From NCBI GenBank assembly GCA_934394435.1, contig CAKRRN010000002.1, positions 62,001 through 126,000 on the forward strand: a stretch of 64,000 nucleotides of DNA. The letters are read 5' to 3'. How positions within the stretch are numbered: the first letter of the stretch is position 1; every line of letters starts with the position of its first letter. The stretch is from an uncultured Bacteroidaceae bacterium (GTDB lineage Bacteria; Bacteroidota; Bacteroidia; Bacteroidales; Bacteroidaceae). Below are positions 55,055 to 63,706 of this stretch, one piece after another. The notes beneath the pieces are model-generated. The model was not told the DNA's origin, searched no databases, and saw nothing but the letters and a program-made list of their open reading frames with translations. The translations under genes and the position numbers were made by a program.

Positions 55055-56494
55055 TTAGTGTGCACGCACAATTACTGCATTAAGATAGTAGAAGCGGTGT
55101 GTGCTGGTGTTGTGTGTGCCAGACATTATACTTAGTGTGATGTGTCCGTCCTCAGATGGATGTACGCCTTTGATACGAACCACCTCAGACGTGTTATTGG
55201 CAGCGTCAAGCATTTCAGCTTGACTCTCGCGTCCCTGAACGATAAAAGTGGTTTGACGGAAGTCCTTGCAGTTTTGACGCGAAGCGAAAATGGTGAAATC
55301 ATACTTCAGCTTGGGGTTTAGGTGTCCCAAAACATACTCTGCCATGGGGCGTGCTTGGCTCTGCCCGAACTTACCTGATGTATAGCCCCACACGGCTGAT
55401 GCACTCACTTGGGCTGGCATAAGCATACGTGTAACTGTGTATGAGGCTCCATTCTGATTACTGCCAGCCATCGGCTGTGCTGCTGTGATAGTGATGGCAG
55501 TGGGGTGTGAGTACTCATCTAATATATAGGTATGGGTACGTACCGAATTGGTGATGTTGTTCCATGAAGCATCGTTACAAGAACTTCCACCGAAATTCAG
55601 CTTCACCTTGCCTACTGGGCTGATATTATTCACCAAAGGGTATCCCACCTCTGACATGTCAGACAGAGCGTATGGGGTGGCGCAAGCCTTATGTGCTGCC
55701 ATCTGACAGGTGAGGGCAGTTGTCTCATCCACTCCTTCCGGTCGATATTTGAGTCCGACAGACGAGCGTCCTGTGAGGCGCTCGAGCCATGTGCATGCGG
55801 CGGTATAGCGACCGAATTTTAGGTCAAGGTGATAACCGTCACGATTGAGATTGTCGCCTAGCCATGATGCACGAGCATTCTGAATAGCTGTGCCAGAGGG
55901 TACAAGAAATGTCAGCTCGGGATGCATGGCCATAGCACGCTGCACTGCTGCATTGATGCTGTCATACATTGCTTCTTGGTTGCTACCATAGTTGGCAAAA
56001 CCTCCATGCGTGGAATCATGTGCATAAGCCCACGTCATATGGAATCCAAGTTGTACATCGGGATTAGAGCAAAATGTAGCGGCATATTGGAGAAGTTCAG
56101 ACATGCAGGGCTCGTAGGTGTCATAAAGTCCAGACTCGGGACTGGCTTGCTGCACGGTGATATAATCCCATGGCTCGTCTTGGATGAGCGACTTCAATGC
56201 TGAATGAGGTTTGTTGGTACGCACTCCGCCAACTACCTTACGATATTCGAAGGTGTTATTTTCTTCTGTAACATCTTTCCAATGGGAGGCAAAGCCCTGA
56301 CCGCCACGATAACCATTGCCGATAATCATCTCGACTCCAACTTCACGACCTAATTCATATAGATATTGTTCTACGGCATCTTGCGAAAAGCTATTGCCGA
56401 TAGCTAATACGCGAAGTGTGTCGGTGATGGCTTGGGCTTCTGCTAATGAGCAATAGCAGAGCGTCCAAAATAAAATGATAAACTTTTTCATCAA
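55055..56494 (-). CDS. DUF4886 SGNH-like secreted hydrolase
   Basis: This 479-residue protein has a signal peptide ending near AEAQ. Residues about 25-290 form a DUF4886 domain of the SGNH hydrolase type, with the likely nucleophile Ser35 in AIGNSFSQDAVEQYLYE and the acid/base pair in DGYHLDLKFGRY. The C-terminal about 190 residues are a beta-rich module, perhaps carbohydrate-binding. Members of this fold are often carbohydrate esterases, so deacetylation of a glycan is plausible but not shown. It starts 119 bp after secDF, behind a strong terminator. Confidence 0.78.
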   Translation of the reverse strand: MMKKFIILFWTLCYCSLAEAQAITDTLRVLAIGNSFSQDAVEQYLYELGREVGVEMIIGNGYRGGQGFASHWKDVTEENNTFEYRKVVGGVRTNKPHSALKSLIQDEPWDYITVQQASPESGLYDTYEPCMSELLQYAATFCSNPDVQLGFHMTWAYAHDSTHGGFANYGSNQEAMYDSINAAVQRAMAMHPELTFLVPSGTAIQNARASWLGDNLNRDGYHLDLKFGRYTAACTWLERLTGRSSVGLKYRPEGVDETTALTCQMAAHKACATPYALSDMSEVGYPLVNNISPVGKVKLNFGGSSCNDASWNNITNSVRTHTYILDEYSHPTAITITAAQPMAGSNQNGASYTVTRMLMPAQVSASAVWGYTSGKFGQSQARPMAEYVLGHLNPKLKYDFTIFASRQNCKDFRQTTFIVQGRESQAEMLDAANNTSEVVRIKGVHPSEDGHITLSIMSGTHNTSTHRFYYLNAVIVRAH

Positions 56495-56520
56495 TGTATA
56501 TTTTTCAGAGCAAATGTTAC

Positions 56521-56569
56521 AAAGAAAACACCAGACGGTGCAGGGTTTTTCCCTGTGCCCCGCCTGGTG
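56521..56569 (-). terminator. secDF intrinsic terminator
   Basis: On the minus strand CACCAGGCGGGGCACAGGG pairs with CCCTGCACCGTCTGGTG with few mismatches around an AAAAA loop, and TTTTCTTT follows. It lies 45 bp after the secDF stop and 27 bp before the DUF4886 start, separating the two units. Confidence 0.88.
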
Positions 56570-56613
56570 CTTTATGTGTCAGCCTGTGGCTGTTGTGTTA
56601 CACTTGATTCTTC

Positions 56614-59600
56614 TTACTTGCTGGTATTCTCTTCCTTCTTACGCATTGTCAGGTAAGCAGTGGGAGCAGCTACAAAGATAGAAGAGAGAGTACCAAAGAT
56701 GACACCCAGAATCATTGCAAAGGCAAAACTGCGGATGCTGGCTCCACCTAAGCAGAAGATAACTGCCAACACGATGAATGTTGAAACAGAGGTGTTGATG
56801 GTTCTGTTCAAGGTGTTGTTCAGTGAGGTGTTGAACAGTTCCTTGTGATCATGGTTGGGATAGAGGCCCAGATACTCACGTATACGATCGAATACCACCA
56901 CCTTATCGTTGATTGAGTAACCAATGGCTGTCAGCACGGCACCGATGAAGGTTTGGTCAATCTCAAGTGAGAATGGCATCCAACCCCAGCAGATGGAGTA
57001 CATACCAAGAATCAGCAGAGTGTCCACGGTAAGTGCTGTGATAGAACCTACAGAGAATGCTACGTTGCGGAAACGAACCAGAATGTAGACGAAGATGGCA
57101 GCCAAAGCCAAAATCACACTGACAATGGCACCGTATGTGATGTCTTCTGCCACAGAGGGACCTACCTTCTGGCTACTGATGATTGAGCCACCAGCACGCT
57201 CATCGCGATTGATGAAGTTTTCCAATGTAAGGTCATCTGCCAAGAGTTTACCATCCTTGAGCACATTGAAGAGTTTTGATTCGATCTCATGGTCAACATC
57301 CACACCGTCTTCATTGATACGGTAGTTGGTTGAGATACGAATGGTCTTGCCATCTGTACCTAATGCAATGGCACTGGTATTGCTTTCGGGGAATGCCTCA
57401 GTGAGCAATGTACGTACGGTTTCTGGAGCTACCTGCTTCTCAAATAGCACTACGAAGTTACGACCACCCGTAAAGTCGATACTCTTGCTGAAGCCTCTGG
57501 TGAACATGAATCCAAGGCTTATGATTGTCAGAATTCCGAAGATGGTGAAACTCTTCTTGTAAGCACTCATGATTCTGAAGTTCGGGTTCTGGAAAGATAT
57601 CTTGTTGCCGATAGCAGTCTGGAACGTCAGATTCTTCCACTTGTCACGATCCATCATTTCTGAGTAGAGCACACGTGTCAAGAACACTGCTGTGAAGAAA
57701 CTTACGCAGATACCGATAAACAGTGTGGTAGCAAAGCCGCGGATAGGTCCTGTGCCGAAGTTGTAAAGGATGACAGCTGTAATCAAACTGGTCAAGTTAG
57801 AGTCGAAGATGGCGCTGAAAGCATTTTGGTAACCTGCCTCAAGAGCCTCGCGTACTTTTTTACCAGCACGAAGTTCTTCCTTAGTACGTTCGTAGATAAG
57901 CACGTTGGCGTCCACAGCCATACCCAAGGTCAGTACCATACCTGCGATTCCGCTCATCGTCAATGCAGCTTGGAAGCTGGTCAGAATGCCCACGGTAAAG
58001 AACAGGTTCAGAATCAAAGCCATATTGGCAACCATACCAGGAATCATGCCGTACATGACCACCATGTAAATCATCAAGATGACAAAGGCGATGACACAAC
58101 TCCAGATACCCTGCTGGATAGACTCTGCACCTAATGAGGGACCTACAATTTCCTCACTCACGATTTTTGCAGGTGCAGGCATCTTGCCAGACTTCAATAC
58201 GTTGGCAAGGTCACGGGTTTCCTCTGCGGTGAATGAACCAGATATCTCTGAGCTACCACCGGTAATCTCGCTCTGTACGGTGGGTGCACTATATACATTG
58301 TCGTCAAGAACAATGGCAACGCTACGCTTCAGATTTGCCTTGGTGAGGGCAGCCCAACGGCGTGCTCCATCCACATTCATCTTCATGCTCACACAAGGAC
58401 GTCCGTGTTGGTCGTAAGTATCGCTAGCGTCTGTAACAACATCACCTTCGAGAGGTGCACGTCCGTTGCGCTCTGTCACCTTAATAGCATAAAGCTCATA
58501 GATATTAGCATTGGCACCTTCGCCAATACCCTTTACACCCCATTTCAGACGAAGGTCAGAAGGAAGAACTTCCTTGGCTTCTGGGCTCTCTATCAGTGCA
58601 GTAATTGCATCCATATCGCGCTTTGAAGCGTAACCTACCACGCATCCGTATGCTCCCTGAGCCAACTGAAGGCGGCTCAGCAGAGGATGCTGCTTATGTG
58701 CCTTCTCTATATCTGCGGCAGAGAGTGTGGTGTTTGATTTTTCTTCCTTATCGCTACCAACTACAGCAGCCAAGTCTCCCTTAGCAGTTTTAGCTGTATC
58801 TTCGTTAGCCTTTGCAACGGCAGCCGTGGTGTCTGTCTCAGCTGTCTCTGTTGCTGCTTGAATGGTATCTGCCTTTGTCTCTTCTTTCTTTTCTCCGCTC
58901 TGAACAGCAGCCAGTTTGCTGTCTAAAGTTACCAAGAAAGGAGTTACTTCTGTGGTGTTGTATGTCTCCCAAAACTCCAGGTTGGCACTTCCTTGCAGCA
59001 GTTTGCGTACACGCTCAGGCTCTTTCACACCAGGCATCTCTACCATGATACGACCTTCCTGACCTTCCAAAGCTTGGATATTGGGCTGTACCACACCGAA
59101 GCGGTCGATACGAGTACGAAGCACGTTGTAAGAGTTGTCAATAGCACTCTTCACCTCCGCACGGAGCACGCGCTCCACCTCTTTGTCGCTACTCTTGGTG
59201 GTCACTTTGTCACGCAACTGCTGTGTGGCAAAGAGTTCTGCCAAAGACTTCTCTGGAGCGAGAGCCTTGTAGTCCTTAACAAATAAGGTGATGAAGTCAC
59301 TTTGGCTGTTAGCCGCTTCCTGAGTTGCCTGCTCTACAGCTTTGCGGAATGTCTCGTCAGTCTCTTCCTTGTGGTCGGCCAGAGCCTTTACCACGTCTGG
59401 AACACTTACTTCGAGGATCACATTCATACCGCCCTTTAGGTCAAGTCCAAGACCAATGCCCATCTCACGGCATTCTTTTAGTGTCCATACATGACAATAC
59501 ACTTTGTTGTTGAGCACAGAGTCGAGATAGTGGTTCGCAGCCTCCTCACCTTCTGTTTGTGCAATCTTCTCTGCTTGACCCTCATAATGGCTGGTTGCCA

Positions 59601-59676
59601 CAGAGAAACTCAGGTAGAAGATGCAGACAAGGGTAAGCAGAAGTGCGAAAACCTTTACAAATCCTTTGTTTTGCAT
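56614..59676 (-). CDS. secDF: Protein translocase SecDF fusion
   Basis: This 1020-residue membrane protein joins SecD and SecF and uses the proton gradient to help pull secreted proteins across the inner membrane. The SecD half has GLGLDLKGGMNVILEV, a periplasmic P1 domain with a low-complexity insert (Glu/Lys/Thr/Ala-rich, about 265-320) and GMAVDANVLIYERTKEELR. The SecF half starts near residue 640 with a membrane segment and has SIDFTGGRNFVV and SINDKVVVFDRIRE. About twelve membrane segments are visible. Fusion of the two is normal in Bacteroidota. It has its own promoter and terminator. Confidence 0.96.
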   Translation of the reverse strand: MQNKGFVKVFALLLTLVCIFYLSFSVATSHYEGQAEKIAQTEGEEAANHYLDSVLNNKVYCHVWTLKECREMGIGLGLDLKGGMNVILEVSVPDVVKALADHKEETDETFRKAVEQATQEAANSQSDFITLFVKDYKALAPEKSLAELFATQQLRDKVTTKSSDKEVERVLRAEVKSAIDNSYNVLRTRIDRFGVVQPNIQALEGQEGRIMVEMPGVKEPERVRKLLQGSANLEFWETYNTTEVTPFLVTLDSKLAAVQSGEKKEETKADTIQAATETAETDTTAAVAKANEDTAKTAKGDLAAVVGSDKEEKSNTTLSAADIEKAHKQHPLLSRLQLAQGAYGCVVGYASKRDMDAITALIESPEAKEVLPSDLRLKWGVKGIGEGANANIYELYAIKVTERNGRAPLEGDVVTDASDTYDQHGRPCVSMKMNVDGARRWAALTKANLKRSVAIVLDDNVYSAPTVQSEITGGSSEISGSFTAEETRDLANVLKSGKMPAPAKIVSEEIVGPSLGAESIQQGIWSCVIAFVILMIYMVVMYGMIPGMVANMALILNLFFTVGILTSFQAALTMSGIAGMVLTLGMAVDANVLIYERTKEELRAGKKVREALEAGYQNAFSAIFDSNLTSLITAVILYNFGTGPIRGFATTLFIGICVSFFTAVFLTRVLYSEMMDRDKWKNLTFQTAIGNKISFQNPNFRIMSAYKKSFTIFGILTIISLGFMFTRGFSKSIDFTGGRNFVVLFEKQVAPETVRTLLTEAFPESNTSAIALGTDGKTIRISTNYRINEDGVDVDHEIESKLFNVLKDGKLLADDLTLENFINRDERAGGSIISSQKVGPSVAEDITYGAIVSVILALAAIFVYILVRFRNVAFSVGSITALTVDTLLILGMYSICWGWMPFSLEIDQTFIGAVLTAIGYSINDKVVVFDRIREYLGLYPNHDHKELFNTSLNNTLNRTINTSVSTFIVLAVIFCLGGASIRSFAFAMILGVIFGTLSSIFVAAPTAYLTMRKKEENTSK

Positions 59677-59737
59677 TTTTAGTTTTATTTATTGTTTTTT
59701 ATTTTGTCGTTTGTATTTTATAACACACGCTATTGCG

Positions 59738-59770
59738 CAAAGGTACATATTTTTTTGTGACTTACTGCAA
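59738..59770 (-). promoter_or_regulatory. secDF promoter
   Basis: On the minus strand TTG (59770-59768), a 22 bp spacer and TACCTTTG (59745-59738) resemble the consensus; the spacer is slightly long. Confidence 0.6.
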
Positions 59771-59799
59771 CAGCATGGAAATTTCTGCTTAAAAGTGCT

Positions 59800-60870
59800 T
59801 CATTCTCGCTTCCTTTCAAGGTATGAGACGATGGGATAGTGGTCGGAAAGGTATATACTCTGGTCGACAAAGGTGTGTCTACTTACCCAATGAGACGAAA
59901 AGAAAATGTGGTCGATGCGCACAAAGAATTCATCTTGATTGAAAGAAAAGCCAAATCCCAGCCCACTTTGCCTGTAGGCTGAGTTAAGAACATCCGAAAG
60001 CCGTCTGTAAGTATAAGAGATAGGGGTATCGTTAAAGTCACCACATACAATCATCGGGCATTGAGAATGGCTTAGTACCACTTCACAAAGTGTGTCTACT
60101 TGTAGTCCACGCAAACTGGCGGCTTTGGACAGTTTGCGAAGCAGACTTCTGCCCTCGTGCCTTACAATATCTCTATTGGGACTGTGTAGCATTTCTCTGT
60201 AGTCGCTCTTTTCTTCGCTGGAGAGTCGGTTACTCTCCAGATGGTTGCATACGATCAGGATGCTGTCTTCCTCGGATAAAGCCCAGCATGCGAAACTGTT
60301 GTTGCCAACCGTTTCATAATGGAATTCGATATCAGACTTGGCAAGAGGAAATCGGCTAAGTACATAAGTTCCTTTTTCACCCATATAATGAAAACCAGCC
60401 TCTTGCATGTCTTTTTTTGCTTCATCCGTATCAAACCAAAAAGAACTAACCTCCTGTACGCAGACAATGTCGGGTTTCATCTGCTTTAAATAAGTCCAAA
60501 AGGAGTCGCGTCCAGCCGCATCTTCCACTCCCCCCGCATTGTAAGAAATAATGCATAAGACACTGTCATTAGGCTTTCCCTCTTGGTTTATCGGGCAATA
60601 ATCCAATATAAAACTGCTTACGACCAGTAGCCCTCCTAAGGGAAGCCAAATCATATGGGCTTTGTAAAGAAGCCACAGCAACACAAAGATGAGGTCTACG
60701 CAAAGGAATACGGGAAAAAGAAGTCCCAATAGAGACAGTCGCGGATACTCGTTTGGTGGTAGGTATGTACTGAGCACACACGTCCACAGAAGCAAGACCG
60801 TAAGTAGATTAGCTCCTAAAAGAATGCCTGTCAGAATACGTTCACACGCTTGCGATCGATTTTGAGACAT
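59800..60870 (-). CDS. Endonuclease/exonuclease/phosphatase family membrane protein
   Basis: This protein has 356 residues from the ATG at 60870; a TTG at 60906 would add 12. Three hydrophobic segments (about 10-90) are followed by an EEP domain with IISYNAGGVEDAAGRDSF, IVCVQEVSS (metal-binding Glu), NHLESNRLSSEEKSDY, VCGDFNDTPISYTYR and the C-terminal SDHYPIV with the catalytic histidine. Family members cleave phosphodiesters or phosphates in DNA, RNA or lipids; the substrate here is unknown. It follows the rhomboid gene closely, an arrangement that suggests co-expression. Confidence 0.88.
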   Translation of the reverse strand: MSQNRSQACERILTGILLGANLLTVLLLWTCVLSTYLPPNEYPRLSLLGLLFPVFLCVDLIFVLLWLLYKAHMIWLPLGGLLVVSSFILDYCPINQEGKPNDSVLCIISYNAGGVEDAAGRDSFWTYLKQMKPDIVCVQEVSSFWFDTDEAKKDMQEAGFHYMGEKGTYVLSRFPLAKSDIEFHYETVGNNSFACWALSEEDSILIVCNHLESNRLSSEEKSDYREMLHSPNRDIVRHEGRSLLRKLSKAASLRGLQVDTLCEVVLSHSQCPMIVCGDFNDTPISYTYRRLSDVLNSAYRQSGLGFGFSFNQDEFFVRIDHIFFSSHWVSRHTFVDQSIYLSDHYPIVSYLERKRE

Positions 60871-60919
60871 AAAGCAACAAGTTTCGTGTTTTGTCTTATG
60901 ATTCAAGGAGTATTACAAA

Positions 60920-61864
60920 TTACTGCCGATGGTTAGAGATATCAAACAGACGTTTTTTTTCACTCTCTGTCAGAGAGGAATATCCTCCCTTGCGTATCTT
61001 GTCTAAGATGCGGTCCATTTCCTCGTCCTCCTGTCGTTTGGATTCTCTATAGTCCATATCCTGTCCGAACTTACCGCCTCTTGCAGCCTTCATGCGTGGT
61101 TTACTCATACGTTTTTTTATCGAAGAGAACCATTCGTTTATGCCGCTCGAACCACGATCATAATGGCTGTCATTATCGTACCAATTGTTTCTGCGTCTGC
61201 TATTTCCACCTCCGTTTTTCCAGTAAAGAAGGAGCAGGAAACCAAAAAGCATTCCACCCAGATGTGCGAAATGAGCCACACCATCACCTGATGCACTTAG
61301 TCCAGAGAAAAGCTCTATGGCCGCGTAACCCACAACAAAGTATTTTGCTTTGATAGGGATTGGCAATGGAAAGATAAAGATACGATTCTCTGGAAAAGTC
61401 ATGCCAAAAGCCAACAGTATGCCGTATACAGCTCCAGAGGCTCCTACCGTGGTCCATAGGTTCAAGTATTCGCTTACGGAAAGCAAACCGCCAGACAGAC
61501 GTATTTGCTCTATATTCCCTAGTCCCATGTAGAAATATTCTATTAGCTGTACTGCCTCTTGCGTGAAGGCAGCTCCCAAACCACATGTTAGATAATACAG
61601 CAAGAATCGTTGCGATCCCATAGAATTTTCTACCGCACATCCAAACATCCATACGGCAAACATATTAAAGAATATATGTGCCAAGCTTGCGTGCATAAAC
61701 ATGTAGGTAAATACCTGGTAGAAGCGGAAATGGGAAGCAAGTAGAAAATGTAGACCCAAAACATCATCGAGGTCAATGCCGTAGAGTCCAGCCACGTATC
61801 GGCCTAGAAAGAACAAAACATTGATGATAAGCAGGTTCTTTGTAACTGGTGGCATGTAATTCAT
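60920..61864 (-). CDS. Rhomboid family intramembrane serine protease
   Basis: This 314-residue membrane protease has six or more hydrophobic segments to about residue 215. The nucleophile is Ser143 in VGASGAVYG (GxSGxxxG), and the partner histidine is His198 or His201 in GVAHFAHLGGMLFG. HASLAHIFFNMFAVWMFG holds the oxyanion and structural residues. A polar C-terminal tail of about 95 residues (GNSRRRNNWYDNDSHYDRGS) ends in a helix like those of Bacteroidota homologues (DRILDKIRKGGYSSLTESEK). The substrate is unknown. The gene is divergent from hup. Confidence 0.92.
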   Translation of the reverse strand: MNYMPPVTKNLLIINVLFFLGRYVAGLYGIDLDDVLGLHFLLASHFRFYQVFTYMFMHASLAHIFFNMFAVWMFGCAVENSMGSQRFLLYYLTCGLGAAFTQEAVQLIEYFYMGLGNIEQIRLSGGLLSVSEYLNLWTTVGASGAVYGILLAFGMTFPENRIFIFPLPIPIKAKYFVVGYAAIELFSGLSASGDGVAHFAHLGGMLFGFLLLLYWKNGGGNSRRRNNWYDNDSHYDRGSSGINEWFSSIKKRMSKPRMKAARGGKFGQDMDYRESKRQEDEEMDRILDKIRKGGYSSLTESEKKRLFDISNHRQ

Positions 61865-61894
61865 AATCTTTCTGCTAAATTGTTATTTTGAGTG

Positions 61895-61902
61895 CAAAGG
61901 TA
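61895..61902 (-). promoter_or_regulatory. -7 box of the rhomboid gene
   Basis: TACCTTTG on the minus strand fits TAnnTTTG about 30 bp before the ATG. A TTG lies 23 bp further upstream, slightly beyond the normal spacing. Confidence 0.55.
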
Positions 61903-61986
61903 TAACATTTATACCGTAAATAGTCCAATCAGACATCGCTTCGGGAAAATACTGGAGGCATAACTATCAATTTTCTTAAAAAACAC

Positions 61987-62017
61987 TTGGTCAAAAAGCC
62001 AACATTGCATATATTTG
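61987..62017 (+). promoter_or_regulatory. hup promoter
   Basis: TTG (61987-61989), a 20 bp spacer and TATATTTG (62010-62017) match the consensus on the plus strand. The leader would be about 45 nt. The TTG inside the -7 box cannot be a start codon. Confidence 0.8.
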
Positions 62018-62065
62018 CCATCATTAAGATTTGAATTTATTTATAAACTATCAATTAACATCACT

Positions 62066-62329
62066 ATGAACAAGACAGAATTGATAAACAAAGTGGCTGA
62101 GACTTCTGGTCTGAGTAAGGTTGATGCCAAAAAGGCAGTGGAAGCAACCCTCAATGCTATTGCCACAGCAGTCAAGAGCGAGGATAAAGTGGCCTTGATA
62201 GGTTTTGGCACTTTCTCCGTTTCAACGCGTGCGGCTCATCAGGGTGTGAATCCTGCTACTGGTGCAGCAATCACTATTCCTGAGAAGAAGGTGATTAAGT
62301 TCAAGGCAGGTGCAGATCTGGCTATCTAA
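62066..62329 (+). CDS. hup: HU family DNA-binding protein
   Basis: This 87-residue nucleoid protein bends and compacts DNA as a dimer. It begins MNKTELINKVAETSGLSKVD, and the DNA-binding beta-arm region holds GFGTFSVSTRAAHQGVNPAT with the minor-groove proline segment NPATGAAI. The C-terminal KKVIKFKAGADL is typical. The start is the ATG at 62066, downstream of a clear promoter. Confidence 0.95.
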   Translation: MNKTELINKVAETSGLSKVDAKKAVEATLNAIATAVKSEDKVALIGFGTFSVSTRAAHQGVNPATGAAITIPEKKVIKFKAGADLAI

Positions 62330-62374
62330 GCCAGAATCATAAAAAACTTCAATCAGAAGAATATAAAAGAGAAA

Positions 62375-62422
62375 GATGCGTCTTCTTTTCTTTCTGTAGA
62401 AACAGAGATAAGGAGGCGCATC
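62375..62422 (+). terminator. Imperfect long hairpin after hup
   Basis: GATGCGTCTTCTTTTC pairs with GATAAGGAGGCGCATC through 16 positions with G-U pairs and one mismatch, and an inner TCTGT/ACAGA stem adds to it. It lies 45 bp after the hup stop and has no clear T-run, so its role as a terminator is likely but unproven. Confidence 0.5.
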
Positions 62423-62479
62423 TTCGGCTCACCCGATAAAACAGGAGGATTATAGTATTCACCATGTTCAAGTAATATA

Positions 62480-62567
62480 GTCTTCAATAGCCAACGAAGA
62501 CGACTTCAATAGCCAGCGAAGACGGCTTCAATAGCCAACGAAGACGACTTCAATAGCCAACGAAGAC
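62480..62567. repeat. Tandem array, four 22 bp units (type 1)
   Basis: Four units of GNCTTCAATAGCCAACGAAG plus AC follow each other without spacers, at 62480, 62502, 62524 and 62546, differing at one or two bases each. Most units have short inverted ends (GTCTTC and GAAGAC), so each could form a small hairpin. A single inverted unit stands next to repeat copy A near 32862. Confidence 0.9.
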
Positions 62568-62876
62568 GTATTACTTTTTAGAGTGACTTTTTATTGATTT
62601 CCGTAGATACATTTTCTCTCTGTATAAACAGTAAAAATGTAGACACACTATCCATCTCTTATGAAAACGATAATAGTGGACCACAATAGGCCTTTTCTTT
62701 TTTCCTAACTGGGAAAATATTTTTCTCCAACTAAGAAAATAAATTGAGCCGTTTCGTATAGACCTTATTATTATATCCTTTGTACAGATTGTACAGACAA
62801 GCAAGCTGGCTTATAAGTGCTGGTTGTGCCTGTGGATTTACCTCCGAAACTCCCCCTGGTTTATCGGGTGAACCGC
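62566..62876 (+). repeat. Interspersed stem-loop repeat, copy B
   Basis: This copy begins directly at the end of the type 1 array and matches copy A over its whole length. The indels between the two are of 3 or 9 bp net, including a duplication that reads TGTACAGA twice near 62781-62799. It ends in the CCGAAACTC...GGGTGAACC segment shared by all copies. Confidence 0.85.
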
Positions 62877-62970
62877 ATCTTCTTTAACCCCAATCGGTCA
62901 TTAGACTGAAACAAAGATGGCTCAACGATTTTTGCCGACAGAGATATTTCTTTCGAGCACCTATATTTAG

Positions 62971-63050
62971 GTATCATAAGATACTTTGTAAAGTATCATA
63001 AGATACTTGTCAATGTATCCTAAGATACTTGGCCATGTATCCTAAGATAC
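62971..63050. repeat. Tandem array, four 22 bp-spaced hairpin units (type 2)
   Basis: GTATCNTAAGATAC occurs at 62971, 62993, 63015 and 63037, exactly 22 bp apart, with a fifth half-unit near 63059. Each unit is an inverted repeat (GTATC/GATAC) around a 4 nt loop. The linkers vary in sequence. The 94 bp between copy B and this array show nothing recognisable. Confidence 0.88.
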
Positions 63051-63116
63051 TTTGAGAAGTATCTTTACATCGTGGAAACCGTATTTTCTGGCCATCTGCT
63101 TTGCTTTTTCTTTCAT
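63042..63116 (-). CDS. Tiny ORF or remnant, 24 residues
   Basis: An ATG at 63116, preceded by AAAGGAA, opens MKEKAKQMARKYGFHDVKIL followed by LKVS and a stop. The stop and last codons lie inside the last unit of the type 2 array. The residues look like a genuine protein C-terminus (Lys/Glu helix, then YGFHDVKI), so this may be a gene end cut off by rearrangement. Expression is doubtful. Confidence 0.25.
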   Translation of the reverse strand: MKEKAKQMARKYGFHDVKILLKVS

Positions 63117-63120
63117 TTCC

Positions 63121-63151
63121 TTTGGAGTTTTATAAATAGTTTGTAACTTTG
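63121..63151 (+). promoter_or_regulatory. Orphan rightward promoter facing the toxin-like genes
   Basis: TTTG (63121-63124), a 19 bp spacer and TAACTTTG (63144-63151) match the consensus exactly on the plus strand. No rightward gene follows. The transcript would run antisense into the 3' end of the gene at 63239. Confidence 0.6.
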
Positions 63152-63238
63152 CGGTGCAGATAGGAAGTTTTCAAAGTGTAGAGACCTTAGACTGTAGTTC
63201 TTAGGAAACGCTGCTTTGATGCCTTCCTGTTTGCCGTT

Positions 63239-63706
63239 TTATTTCGCGTGGTGTGTTATGTGTGAGAGGATTGATGGGCTGTCGGATATGGAATGGATGA
63301 CGCTCTCTCCGTTTTGACTTTTGCGGACTATTATCCAGGATGTGGTTTCTCCTATTTTCGTCTCAAACAAGTGCATCTCAACGCGCGCATCATGCTTGTC
63401 GCGCCCCCATCCAATGTATGTGGCTTTTTCTATCAGTTGTGGCAGCCTAAGTAGTGCCTCGTTCTTTGCTGCATATTCCGTGAATGGCTGGTTTATCCAC
63501 TCGTTTATTTTCCCACCACTGATAGTGATGGGCTTATCAAAATTCGCATGACGCATTTCCATGCCTCTTAGCAAATCCTTTGCTTTCCTCTCTATCTCTT
63601 TTCTGCGTAATTTTTCTTCGGATGAAAGTGGCGTACCATTCGCACTTTCTGTCGCTTTCTTCTCAACATTCTTCGCCCACCACGCATTCTGCTCAGCGGT
63701 CATCAT
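63239..63706 (-). CDS. Phage-type BECR nuclease-like toxin domain protein
   Basis: This 155-residue protein has no signal. After a charged helical start (MTAEQNAWWAKNVEKKATES) the core from about residue 50 reads KPITISGGKINEWINQPFTE, then AAKNEALLRLPQLI, YIGWGRDKHDARVEMHLFET and TTSWIIVRKSQNGESVIHSI. That layout resembles the phage Barnase/EndoU/colicin/RelE-like (PBECR) nuclease domains attached to or following MuF capsid proteins; the family call is from memory of that pattern. The start overlaps the upstream stop by 4 bp (ATGA), so it is translated with the neighbour. An orphan promoter points at its 3' end. Confidence 0.5.
   Translation of the reverse strand: MMTAEQNAWWAKNVEKKATESANGTPLSSEEKLRRKEIERKAKDLLRGMEMRHANFDKPITISGGKINEWINQPFTEYAAKNEALLRLPQLIEKATYIGWGRDKHDARVEMHLFETKIGETTSWIIVRKSQNGESVIHSISDSPSILSHITHHAK

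Noticed and set aside
62571..62804. 77-residue leftward ORF in repeat copy B (and a 68-residue relative in copy A)
   Set aside because: It has a TTG start only, no promoter or ribosome signal, lies inside a structured repeat, and is not kept in copies C and D.
62480..63050. CRISPR array
   Set aside because: The 22 bp units are contiguous (type 1) or have 8 bp linkers (type 2), with no spacers of normal length and no cas genes.
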